From CAZEHJ01 sp964512485 (GTDB taxonomy: Bacteria > Bacteroidota > Rhodothermia > Rhodothermales > UBA10348): a stretch of 16,521 nucleotides of DNA. Below are positions 1 through 6,979 of this stretch, in pieces. The position numbers and the translations under genes are program-made. The DNA lies in contig CAZEHJ010000077.1 in assembly GCA_964512485.1 (NCBI GenBank), positions 1 through 16,521 on the forward strand, read 5' to 3'. The notes under the pieces are model-generated. The model saw only the letters and a program-made list of their open reading frames with translations. It searched no databases and had not been told where the DNA came from. Position 1 is the first letter of the stretch, and each line of letters starts with the position of its first letter.

Positions 1-2
1 GC

Positions 3-1181
3 ATGAAACCGCTAGCAGAACGCACCAACCAACTCAAACAGAGCAATATCAGGGCGATAACCCTCATGCTGCAGGATGTGGACGGAATCAATCTCGGCCA
101 GGGCATCTGCGACATGCCGACTCCGGACCCTATCAAATCCGGAGCCCATGAAGCGATTGACAACGATCAGTCAATCTATTCCTATTACGGTGGTATCCGA
201 AAACTGAGGGAAGTACTTCTGAAAAAGGCAGTTGAGTACAACGGTTTGCCACTGAAATCAGTGGATGAGGTCATGGTAACTGTCGGGTCTACAGGAGCCT
301 TCGTCGCCACAATGTTCACCTTGCTGAATCCCGGCGACGAGGTCATTGTATTCGAGCCGTTCTACGGCTACCACTGCAATCTGCTGAAGGTTATGGGGGC
401 AGAGTTGAAGTTTATCCGAACGTCAGCTCCAGACTGGGACATTGACTTTGGTGCCATCGAGGAGAAGATATCACCGAAAACGAAAGCGATCATCGTCAAC
501 ACACCTGGAAATCCTCACGGGAAAGTATGGACCAGGAGCGAACTCGAAAAAATGGCCGAATTGATGAATCGGCATGACATATACGCCATCACGGACGAGA
601 TATATGAGTACATGCTCTACGATGACCGTGAGCACGTCTCTCTGGCGTCGATCCCAGGTGCGTTCGGACGCACCATCACATTGTCCGGTTTTTCCAAAAC
701 GTACAATATGACCGGATGGCGACTTGGCTACGCGATGGGCCCCGAGCAGATAATCAGCAAAATGGGTCTGCTCTCAGATCTCATTTACATCTGCGCTCCC
801 ACCCCACTGCAATATGGAGTGGCTGAAGCATTCGAAATGAGTGACGATTATTTCTCGGAAATGGCTGTTTCGTATACCCGAAAGAGGGAATTGATGTGCA
901 CCACACTTGAGGAGATCGGATTCGACGTGCCCTGGCCCCAGGGTTCGTACTACGTCCTTGCCGACTTCTCTCCACTTCGCAGGCGTTTTGACGGATTTGA
1001 AGATGATATCGCAGCCAGTCGTACACTGGTCGAGAAAGCTGGAATTGGGACCGTTGCGGGACGCTCATTCTTCGCCGATGAATCCGATGGCGATTCATGT
1101 CTCAGATTCTGCTTCGCAAAAGAATATGAGGTCCTTGAAGAGGCTTGCCGCCGCCTTAAAAAAGCCTTTCTGAACGACTAG
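3..1181 (+). CDS. PLP-dependent class I/II aminotransferase
   Basis: Fold-type I aminotransferase of 392 residues, the full length for this family, predicted to be cytosolic. Visible landmarks are an N-terminal substrate-loop region (LGQGICDMPTP, residues 31-41), the Asn of NTPGNP (about 170), the PLP-ring Asp in ITDEIYEY (D198), the Schiff-base lysine in SGFSKTYNMTGWRLGY (K232) and a C-terminal Arg in CLRFCFA that should bind the substrate carboxylate. The general layout is that of the aspartate/methionine/kynurenine aminotransferase group. The amino-donor preference cannot be read from sequence, so no symbol is given. The ATG lies 2 bases from the window edge, so any upstream RBS is out of view. 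The match of the N-terminus to the family pattern supports this start. Its TAG stop overlaps the stop of the convergent nucleotidase gene by 4 bases. Confidence 0.93.
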   Translation: MKPLAERTNQLKQSNIRAITLMLQDVDGINLGQGICDMPTPDPIKSGAHEAIDNDQSIYSYYGGIRKLREVLLKKAVEYNGLPLKSVDEVMVTVGSTGAFVATMFTLLNPGDEVIVFEPFYGYHCNLLKVMGAELKFIRTSAPDWDIDFGAIEEKISPKTKAIIVNTPGNPHGKVWTRSELEKMAELMNRHDIYAITDEIYEYMLYDDREHVSLASIPGAFGRTITLSGFSKTYNMTGWRLGYAMGPEQIISKMGLLSDLIYICAPTPLQYGVAEAFEMSDDYFSEMAVSYTRKRELMCTTLEEIGFDVPWPQGSYYVLADFSPLRRRFDGFEDDIAASRTLVEKAGIGTVAGRSFFADESDGDSCLRFCFAKEYEVLEEACRRLKKAFLND

Positions 1182-2152
1182 CGCGCATTTCGGACCGCTT
1201 CGAGAAGAGCTTCGTGAAGAGCACCGTTGCTCACAAGGATTCCTCTGTTCTCCTTGAGCTGATACCCGAATCGATAGCTGAGATCCTTTCCGTTTATGTC
1301 GCTGACACGTCCTCCGGCTTCTTCTACCAGAAGCATACCCGCGGCATGATCCCAGATGTTTTCAACGTAGCGACGGCTGGAGGGAAAGCGCATATATATG
1401 TCTGCGTCTCCGGCAGCCACGACCACGTACTTGGCCTGTGAATCCAGTCTCGTTGCCGGCTTGGATATTCCCAGGAGATCTGATACCAGACGCGACTGTG
1501 AATGCGAGGTATGACCGGATTCTACGGATTCGGAAAAGCGAGCCTCCGCGGGCTCGGACGTCGTTGTAACCTGTGCCTTGCGAATTGATTTCATGTCCCG
1601 CAGCCTGAAAAGTTCTGTGCCTTGCCCTTTTTCAGCCACGGCAACCACACCTTTTTCGAGTTCGGCGTCGGAAATCCGAAGATTCGGACAGGCAACTGCG
1701 GCAACGACTACAATTCCCTCGACAATCAGAGCTAGCGCGACTGCATATTGATCGCCCCGAAGGAATCCTTTTGTGCCGTCAATCGGATCGAGGGTCCAAT
1801 ATCGGTCTGATTGGTCTTTCGACTCTCCAAAGTCAATCCAATCCATGATTTCGTCCTCCCCCGCATCCGGCCTCAAATTTCGCACTTTCGAAACAACCTG
1901 TGTCTTGAGGCCAATGTTGGCCTCTTCGCGAAGCTCGCTGGACGTTTCCTCGGCGATTATCGGATCATCCGGATACGCACGTCTGAGCCTGGAGCAGACC
2001 AGGGCCTGACTCCCAAAATCGGCAATGGTGACGGGACTACTATCCTTCTTTTTGAGGGCGCCCGGCTCGATTTCTCGTTGAACGGTGCGACAAAGGTCTG
2101 CGGCCTCTCGTACCGCAGCCAGGGCGATCAGTTTTTCGGAATAGAAAGACAT
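1178..2152 (-). CDS. 3'(2'),5'-bisphosphate nucleotidase, SAL1/HAL2-like
   Basis: Member of the Mg-dependent, Li-sensitive inositol monophosphatase-like superfamily, 324 residues. The metal-site motifs are all present: SPVTIADFGSQA (about 39-50), the acidic pair AEET (E68, E69), LDPIDGTKGF (D122, D125) and IWDHAAG (D268). Long stretches such as LRGDQYAVAL, VACPNL, RLDSQAKY and YMRFP match the pattern of yeast HAL2 and plant SAL1 rather than the shorter E. coli CysQ. The expected reaction is hydrolysis of 3'-phosphoadenosine 5'-phosphate (PAP) to AMP, which removes an inhibitory by-product of sulfate assimilation and sulfotransfer. PAPS or inositol 1,4-bisphosphate may also be substrates. It begins 9 bases after the HSDR_N gene stop, so the two are probably co-transcribed. 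No sulfate genes are in view. ATG start; no Shine-Dalgarno seen. Confidence 0.92.
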   Translation of the reverse strand: MSFYSEKLIALAAVREAADLCRTVQREIEPGALKKKDSSPVTIADFGSQALVCSRLRRAYPDDPIIAEETSSELREEANIGLKTQVVSKVRNLRPDAGEDEIMDWIDFGESKDQSDRYWTLDPIDGTKGFLRGDQYAVALALIVEGIVVVAAVACPNLRISDAELEKGVVAVAEKGQGTELFRLRDMKSIRKAQVTTTSEPAEARFSESVESGHTSHSQSRLVSDLLGISKPATRLDSQAKYVVVAAGDADIYMRFPSSRRYVENIWDHAAGMLLVEEAGGRVSDINGKDLSYRFGYQLKENRGILVSNGALHEALLEAVRNAR

Positions 2153-2161
2153 GGTTTCTGC

Positions 2162-2539
2162 TTACTTGACCCAGTTCGGGAGTTCTTCCAAAAACATAAT
2201 AGACGAACCTTGAATTCGCGCGCACAAATGATCCGTCCCGTTGGTCACGAGAAGGAATGGAGCCTTTAACACGCGGTTGTAGTTCGCGACCTGATTCAGC
2301 GTGTCTTGATTGATGGTCACACCAGGTGCTTTGCACTCGACGACCATCCATGCTGCTCCATTTCTGTCGTGAACGATAAGGTCCGGGCGTCGGATCTCAT
2401 TGTGAATCAATATCGACCTTTCAACTCCGAGAAGGGATCGGGGTACACCCATACCTTCCATGAATAGTCGAATCACGGCTTGACGCACCCGCTCTTCGGG
2501 TGTTTCTACGATGTGCTTTTGCCTGACGGGGTCCTTCAT
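2162..2539 (-). CDS. Small HSDR_N-type (type I restriction R subunit N-terminal-like) protein
   Basis: Protein of 125 residues from the chosen ATG. It resembles the short stand-alone proteins of the 'type I restriction enzyme R protein N-terminal' family (HSDR_N_2) that are common in Bacteroidota. It has a PD-(D/E)xK nuclease-like core: RPDLIVHD (D53), then VVECKAP (E68, K70), then a Gln/Tyr helix (LNQVANYN, Q83). There is no helicase or methylase partner nearby, so a restriction role is not supported. The function is unknown, and DNA binding or cleavage is only inferred from the fold. The frame stays open upstream to 2647, but that part reads straight through a perfect 15-bp terminator stem (2566-2599). 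The ATG at 2537-2539, just past the terminator's T-tract, is therefore preferred. It is followed after 9 bases by the nucleotidase gene. Confidence 0.75.
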   Translation of the reverse strand: MKDPVRQKHIVETPEERVRQAVIRLFMEGMGVPRSLLGVERSILIHNEIRRPDLIVHDRNGAAWMVVECKAPGVTINQDTLNQVANYNRVLKAPFLLVTNGTDHLCARIQGSSIMFLEELPNWVK

Positions 2540-2559
2540 CCGTTGATCGGCGAAATTCG

Positions 2560-2599
2560 AAAAAAGGCCGCGGGATCGAATTCTTTCGATCCCGCGGCC
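2560..2599 (-). terminator. Rho-independent terminator of gdhA
   Basis: A perfect 15-bp inverted repeat (2566-2580 with 2585-2599) closes on a TTCT tetranucleotide (2581-2584). On the minus strand it is followed at once by six T residues (plus-strand A at 2560-2565). The other side has no T-run, so it works only for minus-strand transcripts. It lies about 70-110 bases past the gdhA stop, which fits the end of the gdhA message. Confidence 0.92.
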
Positions 2600-2617
2600 C
2601 ATAATAGCAACCATCTT

Positions 2618-2661
2618 GTTCGCAATTACCATCCAGATGCTTTCCATCTGGTGGTTCGCAA
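2618..2661 (-). repeat. Hairpin flanked by 8-base direct repeats in the gdhA 3' region
   Basis: A 7-bp stem (2633-2639 with 2645-2651, loop of 5) lies between two copies of GTTCGCAA (2618-2625 and 2654-2661), just after the gdhA stop and before the terminator. No T-run follows, so it is not itself a terminator. It may be a 3'-end stabilising structure or chance. Confidence 0.35.
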
Positions 2662-2674
2662 CTCAGATGAATCT

Positions 2675-4033
2675 CTACACAACACCATACGCCAGCATGG
2701 CGTCCGCCACTTTGGCGAAGCCGGCTACGTTGGCGCCTTTGACGTAGTCGATATAATCGTCTCCGTCTTTGCCGTACTCTACGCATTTGCCGTGGATGTG
2801 CTGCATGATCTGCTGCAGTTTTCCATCCACTTCTTCTCTGGTCCATTGCAAGCGCATTGAGTTCTGCGTCATCTCGATTCCCGAGATAGCAACTCCACCT
2901 GCGTTTGCAGCTTTACCGGGACCGAAGAGAATCTTGGCGTCTTCAAACAGTTTGGTGGCTTCAAGTGTTGTTGGCATGTTGGCGCCTTCGGCCACAACAA
3001 AGCAACCATTGGCCAGAAGATCACGCGCGTCATCTGCATCCAGTTCATTCTGAGTGGCGGATGGGAATGCGCATTCACATGGGATGCCCCATGGCCGTTT
3101 GCCTTCCAAAAAGCTCAACCCATAGTTGTCAGCAAATTCCTTGATGCGTCCTCGTTTGACGTTCTTTAGTTCCATCACATATTCCAACTGTTCGGTCGTA
3201 AGACCGTCGGGAATGTGAACCGAGCCAGATGAATCGGAAAGGGAGACAACCTTTGCGCCCAATTCGATGAGTTTTTCGGCCGTGAACTGAGCAACGTTCC
3301 CGCTACCGGAAATCGTACAGTTCTTGCCTTCGAGCGAGTCGCCGCGGGTTGCCAGCATTTCGCGTGCGAAATAGACTGTTCCGTATCCGGTGGCTTCGGG
3401 ACGAATCAATGATCCACCATACGCGAGGCCCTTACCCGTCATCGTTCCAGTAAACTCGTTCCGTAGTCGACGATATTGACCGAACAAATATCCGATCTCT
3501 CTTCCGCCGACACCGATATCCCCAGCTGGAACGTCGATGTTCTTGCCAATATGACGATAAAGTTCAGTCATGAAGGACTGACAGAATCTCATCACTTCGC
3601 CGTCGGATTTTCCTTTGGGATCAAAATTGGATCCGCCTTTGCCGCCGCCCATTGGAAGCGTCGTGAGGCTGTTTTTAAGGATCTGCTCGAAGGCGAGGAA
3701 TTTCAGCGTTCCGAGCGTGACGGACGGATGGAAACGCAGGCCACCTTTGTAAGGGCCGATAGCTCCATTGAACTGGATACGGTACCCTTTGTTGACCTGA
3801 ACCTTGCCCTGGTCGTCAGCCCAGGTGACACGGAACATCACGACTCGATCCGGCTCGGTCAGGCGTTCCAGAATTCTGGCATCCCCGTATTCAGGGTGCT
3901 CTTGAATGAAAGGCCAGATCTTCTCTGCGACTTCGGTTACAGCCTGATGAAACTCAGGTTCTCCCGGATTACGTCGTTTCAAATCAGCAATAAAGCTGTC
4001 GAGTGATTGGCTTGTCTGTTCCATGTTGGTCAT
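2675..4033 (-). CDS. gdhA: NADP-specific glutamate dehydrogenase
   Basis: Hexameric-type glutamate dehydrogenase of 452 residues, close to the E. coli GdhA length. It catalyses reversible reductive amination of 2-oxoglutarate with ammonia, normally in the biosynthetic direction. Motifs in order are KGGLRFHPSV (about 96-105), LPMGGGKGGSNFDPKGKSD with the catalytic-region lysine (K132), PAGDIGVGGRE (D172), RPEATGYG (211-218), the Rossmann loop SGSGNVAQF (242-250) and the end of the second strand, SLSDSSG. A Ser-Asp-Ser-Ser there is the pattern of NADP-using enzymes, where NAD enzymes carry an acidic ribose-binding residue. ATG at 4033; a second ATG three codons later (4024) is equally possible. 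A TTGACA promoter and a palindrome lie upstream and a strong terminator downstream, so it appears to be a single-gene unit. Cytosolic. Confidence 0.97.
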   Translation of the reverse strand: MTNMEQTSQSLDSFIADLKRRNPGEPEFHQAVTEVAEKIWPFIQEHPEYGDARILERLTEPDRVVMFRVTWADDQGKVQVNKGYRIQFNGAIGPYKGGLRFHPSVTLGTLKFLAFEQILKNSLTTLPMGGGKGGSNFDPKGKSDGEVMRFCQSFMTELYRHIGKNIDVPAGDIGVGGREIGYLFGQYRRLRNEFTGTMTGKGLAYGGSLIRPEATGYGTVYFAREMLATRGDSLEGKNCTISGSGNVAQFTAEKLIELGAKVVSLSDSSGSVHIPDGLTTEQLEYVMELKNVKRGRIKEFADNYGLSFLEGKRPWGIPCECAFPSATQNELDADDARDLLANGCFVVAEGANMPTTLEATKLFEDAKILFGPGKAANAGGVAISGIEMTQNSMRLQWTREEVDGKLQQIMQHIHGKCVEYGKDGDDYIDYVKGANVAGFAKVADAMLAYGVV

Positions 4034-4083
4034 TGGAATTGGTTACAGAGTAGAGGATTTTAGCCGAGAATTGAATCGCTTTC

Positions 4084-4095
4084 GGAAGCGCTTCC
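4084..4095. promoter_or_regulatory. Palindromic operator-like site in the gdhA leader
   Basis: GGAAGCGCTTCC is a perfect 12-bp palindrome with the central GCGC typical of LacI-family half-site junctions. It lies about 10-20 bases downstream of the start point expected from the TTGACA promoter and about 50 bases before the gdhA ATG. No regulator gene is in the window, so the binding protein is unknown. Operator status is inferred from symmetry and position. Confidence 0.45.
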
Positions 4096-4110
4096 AGTGA
4101 AAGTTGAGTG

Positions 4111-4139
4111 ACGATACAGGAATGCAGTCATTATGTCAA
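4111..4139 (-). promoter_or_regulatory. Candidate promoter of gdhA
   Basis: On the minus strand a perfect TTGACA (4139-4134) is followed after 17 bases by TATCGT (4116-4111), which matches 4 of 6 of the -10 consensus. The predicted start is near 4104, giving a leader of about 70 bases. This is a sigma70-like layout, not the TTTG/TAnnTTTG pattern described for Bacteroides, so it is only a candidate. Confidence 0.45.
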
Positions 4140-4210
4140 CCTAAACCTTTCAAGAACCCAGGAAAGGCGTGTCTAGAAGTCTCGTTTTGACCTGCATATT
4201 TGCCGGCCGA

Positions 4211-4268
4211 AAGAAAATTACCGCCACGCAAATCGGGGTGCTACAGCCTGCCGCTATCCGATGCGTGG
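4211..4268 (-). terminator. Possible terminator of the pyrR-pyrB unit
   Basis: About 22 bases past the pyrB stop on the minus strand, an 11-bp stem with a 2-base bulge can form (4258-4268 with 4224-4236, bulge at 4231-4232). Three bases later comes a T-rich stretch (complement of 4211-4220). The loop is large (21 bases), so this is weaker than the other terminators. It is the only candidate in the 257-base gap between gdhA and pyrB. Confidence 0.4.
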
Positions 4269-4290
4269 AGCGTTTCCCTACAGTATGATT

Positions 4291-5268
4291 TTACTCCTCA
4301 GACCGTTGTCCTGAAAGGAGATACAGCACTGCCATGCGAACCGCTACACCGTTGGTAACCTGGTTCAAAATGACAGCCCGTTCATGATCAACAACCTCTG
4401 ATGCGAGTTCCACTCCCCTGTTTACAGGTCCCGGATGCATCACCATCAAGTCTTTGTGGCGCTCCAGATGTTCCATGCGAATTCCGAAGCGCTCGTGATA
4501 TTCCCGCGTACTTGGAAAAAGATTTCGGCCTTGCCGTTCCATCTGGATACGCAGAGCCATAGCCATGTTGCACCCTTCGAGAGCCTCGTCCAATTCACTC
4601 GTTATGCGGAGATTCCCAAGCGTTGATATTTGATCCAGTTCAACGGGAAGAAGAGGCTTCGGACCACAGATGGTAACATTTGCCCCCAACGTGAGCAGCC
4701 CATGGATATTTGATCGGGCGACGCGACTATGCAGAATATCTCCAATGATCGAAATGTTGAGTCCGTCGAACGAATCATAATGCTCTGATATGGTGAGCAT
4801 ATCGAGCAGAGCCTGAGTTGGATGCTCATGTGCTCCGTCTCCGGCGTTGATGACCACCGAATCAACGCATCGCGTCAGGAAGTGAGGTGCGCCGGGTGAA
4901 CTGTGCCTCAAAACTACCATGTCGATCTTCATGGCTTCAATGTTCTGGGCAGTGTCCTTCAGCGTTTCACCTTTGGCGACCGAACTTCCAGAAGCCGAAA
5001 AGTTCACGGTGTCTGCCGAAAGTCTCTTTTCCGCCAGCTCAAATGAGATTCGAGTTCGTGTCGATGCCTCAAAAAACAAATTGACGACCGTAACTCCGCG
5101 CAGAGTGGGCACTCGTTTAATTGGTCGATCAAGCACATCTCTGAACTGACGGGCCGTTTCAAGAATCAACTCTATTTCTGCTGAACTGTAATCAGATAAG
5201 CCCAGCAGGTGCCGGTGATTCAAACCGGTCAGAGTCTCGTTTTCTTTCTGTTCTGTTTTGGGCTTCAC
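4291..5268 (-). CDS. pyrB: Aspartate carbamoyltransferase, catalytic subunit
   Basis: ATCase catalytic chain of 325 residues. It condenses carbamoyl phosphate with aspartate to carbamoyl-aspartate, the committed step of pyrimidine synthesis. Motifs in order are the carbamoyl-phosphate loop FFEASTRTRISFE (65-77), SVAKGETLKD with the mobile K99, HPTQALLD (H139), GDILHSRVARSN, and MHPGPVNRGVE (277-287) from the aspartate domain. The N-terminus carries about 18 polar residues before RHLLGLSDYS, where many bacterial chains begin. The start is a GTG at 5266-5268, 15 bases after the pyrR stop, and no better start lies between, so pyrR and pyrB are co-transcribed. No pyrI regulatory subunit gene follows, which suggests the PyrI-independent form controlled through PyrR. 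Confidence 0.96.
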   Translation of the reverse strand: MKPKTEQKENETLTGLNHRHLLGLSDYSSAEIELILETARQFRDVLDRPIKRVPTLRGVTVVNLFFEASTRTRISFELAEKRLSADTVNFSASGSSVAKGETLKDTAQNIEAMKIDMVVLRHSSPGAPHFLTRCVDSVVINAGDGAHEHPTQALLDMLTISEHYDSFDGLNISIIGDILHSRVARSNIHGLLTLGANVTICGPKPLLPVELDQISTLGNLRITSELDEALEGCNMAMALRIQMERQGRNLFPSTREYHERFGIRMEHLERHKDLMVMHPGPVNRGVELASEVVDHERAVILNQVTNGVAVRMAVLYLLSGQRSEE

Positions 5269-5283
5269 GCGTGCTGACGTTAC

Positions 5284-5868
5284 TCAGGTACTGGTTGCTG
5301 TCGGTTCCGGGTACTCCACGAGCCAGACTCCCTCTCGGTCGTCCAGTTCTTGGATACGGACTCGTACCTCCTCACCCGGAAGAGTGGGTACTTTTCGTCC
5401 AACAAAGTCTGCTGTGATCGGAAGCTCGCGCATTCCCCTATCTACAATCACGAGGAAATGAACCGAGGCTGGACGCCCCAGATCAGTTAATGCATCGAGA
5501 CCGGCCCGTACGGTTCTACCTGTGAAAAGAACATCGTCTACCAGAACAAGATGACGTCCATCGACATCGAATTCGATCTTGGTTTCTTTCACTTCTGGTT
5601 GTTTGTGCCGCATCCGGAAATCGTCCCGGTACATGGTGGCATCCAGAATTCCCAACGGCACATCAATGCCATCGACGTCCGAGATGATCTTTTGCAGCCT
5701 TCTTGCGAGGTGAACACCTCTGGTCTGCATTCCCACTAGCCCGAAAGAAACACCGGTGGCATCGTCGAGGGCAAACATCTCGACGATCTGTCGCGCCATG
5801 CGGTTCAGAGTGCGCTCAAGGTCCCGCGCATCCATCAGTTGCGCTTTGATGACATCTTTGGGCTCCAT
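5284..5868 (-). CDS. pyrR: Bifunctional pyr operon regulator / uracil phosphoribosyltransferase
   Basis: PyrR of 194 residues, a type I phosphoribosyltransferase fold. The PRPP loop is seen as HLVLVDDVLFTGRTVRAGLDAL (106-127). Other family features are the GVHLARRL helix (about 51-58), the catalytic-hood segment around MYRDDFR (79-85) and the late VDRGMRELPI (142-151). Family members bind UMP and pyr mRNA to attenuate transcription or block translation, and also make UMP from uracil and PRPP. Its place directly before pyrB supports the regulator role. The ATG at 5866-5868 agrees with the usual N-terminus and has no Shine-Dalgarno. A canonical PyrR binding loop was not found in the leader, but two inverted repeats lie there. 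Distant pyrE or other PRT enzymes are less likely given the neighbour and the exact PRPP loop. Confidence 0.93.
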   Translation of the reverse strand: MEPKDVIKAQLMDARDLERTLNRMARQIVEMFALDDATGVSFGLVGMQTRGVHLARRLQKIISDVDGIDVPLGILDATMYRDDFRMRHKQPEVKETKIEFDVDGRHLVLVDDVLFTGRTVRAGLDALTDLGRPASVHFLVIVDRGMRELPITADFVGRKVPTLPGEEVRVRIQELDDREGVWLVEYPEPTATST

Positions 5869-5918
5869 GGAAGAGAAGTTACTGTTTTTTACCCGAGATA
5901 CACGCAGCTAAAAGTGGG

Positions 5919-5964
5919 ATCTTTCGTAAAGATGATGAAAATCAGCCGAGGAACTGTTTTCATC
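5919..5964. promoter_or_regulatory. Two adjacent inverted repeats in the pyrR/DUF58 divergent region
   Basis: ATCTTT-CGT-AAAGAT (5919-5933) is followed at once by GATGAAAA, 15 bases, TTTTCATC (5934-5964). Both are perfect (6 and 8 bp). They lie about 50-95 bases before pyrR and 40-85 before the DUF58 gene. They could form stem-loops in the pyrR leader or be operator sites. The loop does not carry the UCC...GAGAGG pattern of known PyrR sites. Confidence 0.35.
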
Positions 5965-6004
5965 CCGGTCGTATACCCATCCGCTTCAGCAAATACCCAA
6001 TTTC

Positions 6005-6937
6005 GTGAGCGTAGAGACCAAACCGCTAAAGTATCTGGATCCGGCTTTTGTAAGCCAGATTTCAAACATGGAATTGCGGGCCCGCCTGATCGTTGAGGGT
6101 TTCATTACCGGACTGCACAAGAGCCCGTATCATGGGTTTTCCGTCGAATTCGCGGAGCATCGCCCCTACAACCCGGGCGACGAATTGCGCCATGTGGATT
6201 GGAAGGTATATGCGAAAACCGACCGACACTATGTGAAGCAGTACGAAGAAGAGACCAATTTGAGGCACTACGTGGTACTCGATACGTCTACTTCCATGCG
6301 ATACAAGCACTCAGCCAGTATATCAAAACTGGAGTATGGCGCGTATCTGGCCAGCGCCCTTCACTTCATTATGGCCCGACAGCGGGATGCCACTGGGCTG
6401 ATCGCGTTTGATGAAAAGATCCATACCCTTCGTCCTCCAAAAAGCACGCAGGGATATGTTCGCGAGCTCATGGCGACGTTGGAGCGGATTTCGTCGGATG
6501 AGGAAGACTCGAAGCGCACCAGCGCAGCCACTGTTCTCGACGAGGTCGCAGAGCGAATCGCCCGACGCTCTCTGGTAGTCATAATCACCGACCTGTTTGA
6601 AAACATCGGAGAGCACGATCAACTGCTCAATGCACTGCGCCACCTGAGGTACCGTGGTCACGAAGTTCTCGTCTTTCACATTCTCGAATCCGAGACCGAG
6701 CGCAACTTCAGATTTCCGGATGTGCCGATGCAGTTCGTGGATATGGAAACGGGCGAAGAGATGACCTTGCAGCCTGCACAACTGAGAGAAAATTACGCGG
6801 AGACGGTCAAGAACTTCTCGGCGCGGTTTCGGGAGCGATGCCGCGAGCGTAATATTGACTTCATAGAACTTGACACCGCAGAATCATACAGCACAGCGTT
6901 GCTGGCCTACCTCAACAAGAGGCAGAAGTTGGCCTGA
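6005..6937 (+). CDS. DUF58 / von Willebrand factor A domain protein
   Basis: DUF58 protein of 310 residues, predicted to be cytosolic. The family signature is strong: LIVEGFITGLHKSPYHGFS (28-46), FAEHRPYNPGDELRHVDW (49-66) and YVKQYEEETN (76-85). A von Willebrand A-like fold follows, with the metal-adhesion start LDTSTSM (D93, S95, S97) and a later IITDLFE. Members usually sit in MoxR-DUF58-BatA/B operons and are thought to act with the MoxR AAA+ ATPase in assembling or activating partner proteins. No moxR or bat gene is present here; its neighbours are divergent pyrR and a downstream peptidase. The GTG start at 6005 is preferred over the ATG at residue 22, because the residues before it (KYLDPAFVSQISNMEL) match the usual N-terminus. 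The partner protein cannot be named. Confidence 0.92.
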   Translation: MSVETKPLKYLDPAFVSQISNMELRARLIVEGFITGLHKSPYHGFSVEFAEHRPYNPGDELRHVDWKVYAKTDRHYVKQYEEETNLRHYVVLDTSTSMRYKHSASISKLEYGAYLASALHFIMARQRDATGLIAFDEKIHTLRPPKSTQGYVRELMATLERISSDEEDSKRTSAATVLDEVAERIARRSLVVIITDLFENIGEHDQLLNALRHLRYRGHEVLVFHILESETERNFRFPDVPMQFVDMETGEEMTLQPAQLRENYAETVKNFSARFRERCRERNIDFIELDTAESYSTALLAYLNKRQKLA

Positions 6938-6979
6938 CGCACGAGTGGACTTTCCATTTCATCTATCAAACTGTATCAA

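Noticed and set aside
1811..2269. 152-codon open frame on the plus strand
   Set aside because: Antisense to the nucleotidase and HSDR_N genes, both recognisable; no motif in the peptide.
2540..2647. Upstream extension of the HSDR_N frame (36 codons)
   Set aside because: It reads through a perfect terminator stem and T-run that belongs to gdhA, and the extra residues do not match the family N-terminus.
3476..4006. 176-codon open frame on the plus strand
   Set aside because: It lies wholly antisense to gdhA, whose motifs are unambiguous; the peptide has no family features.
5869..6004. Canonical PyrR-binding antiterminator loop upstream of pyrR
   Set aside because: No UCC...GAGAGG loop with flanking stems was found on the minus strand; only the unrelated inverted repeats were recorded.
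6323..6781. 152-codon open frame on the minus strand
   Set aside because: Antisense to the DUF58 core; no recognisable motif.
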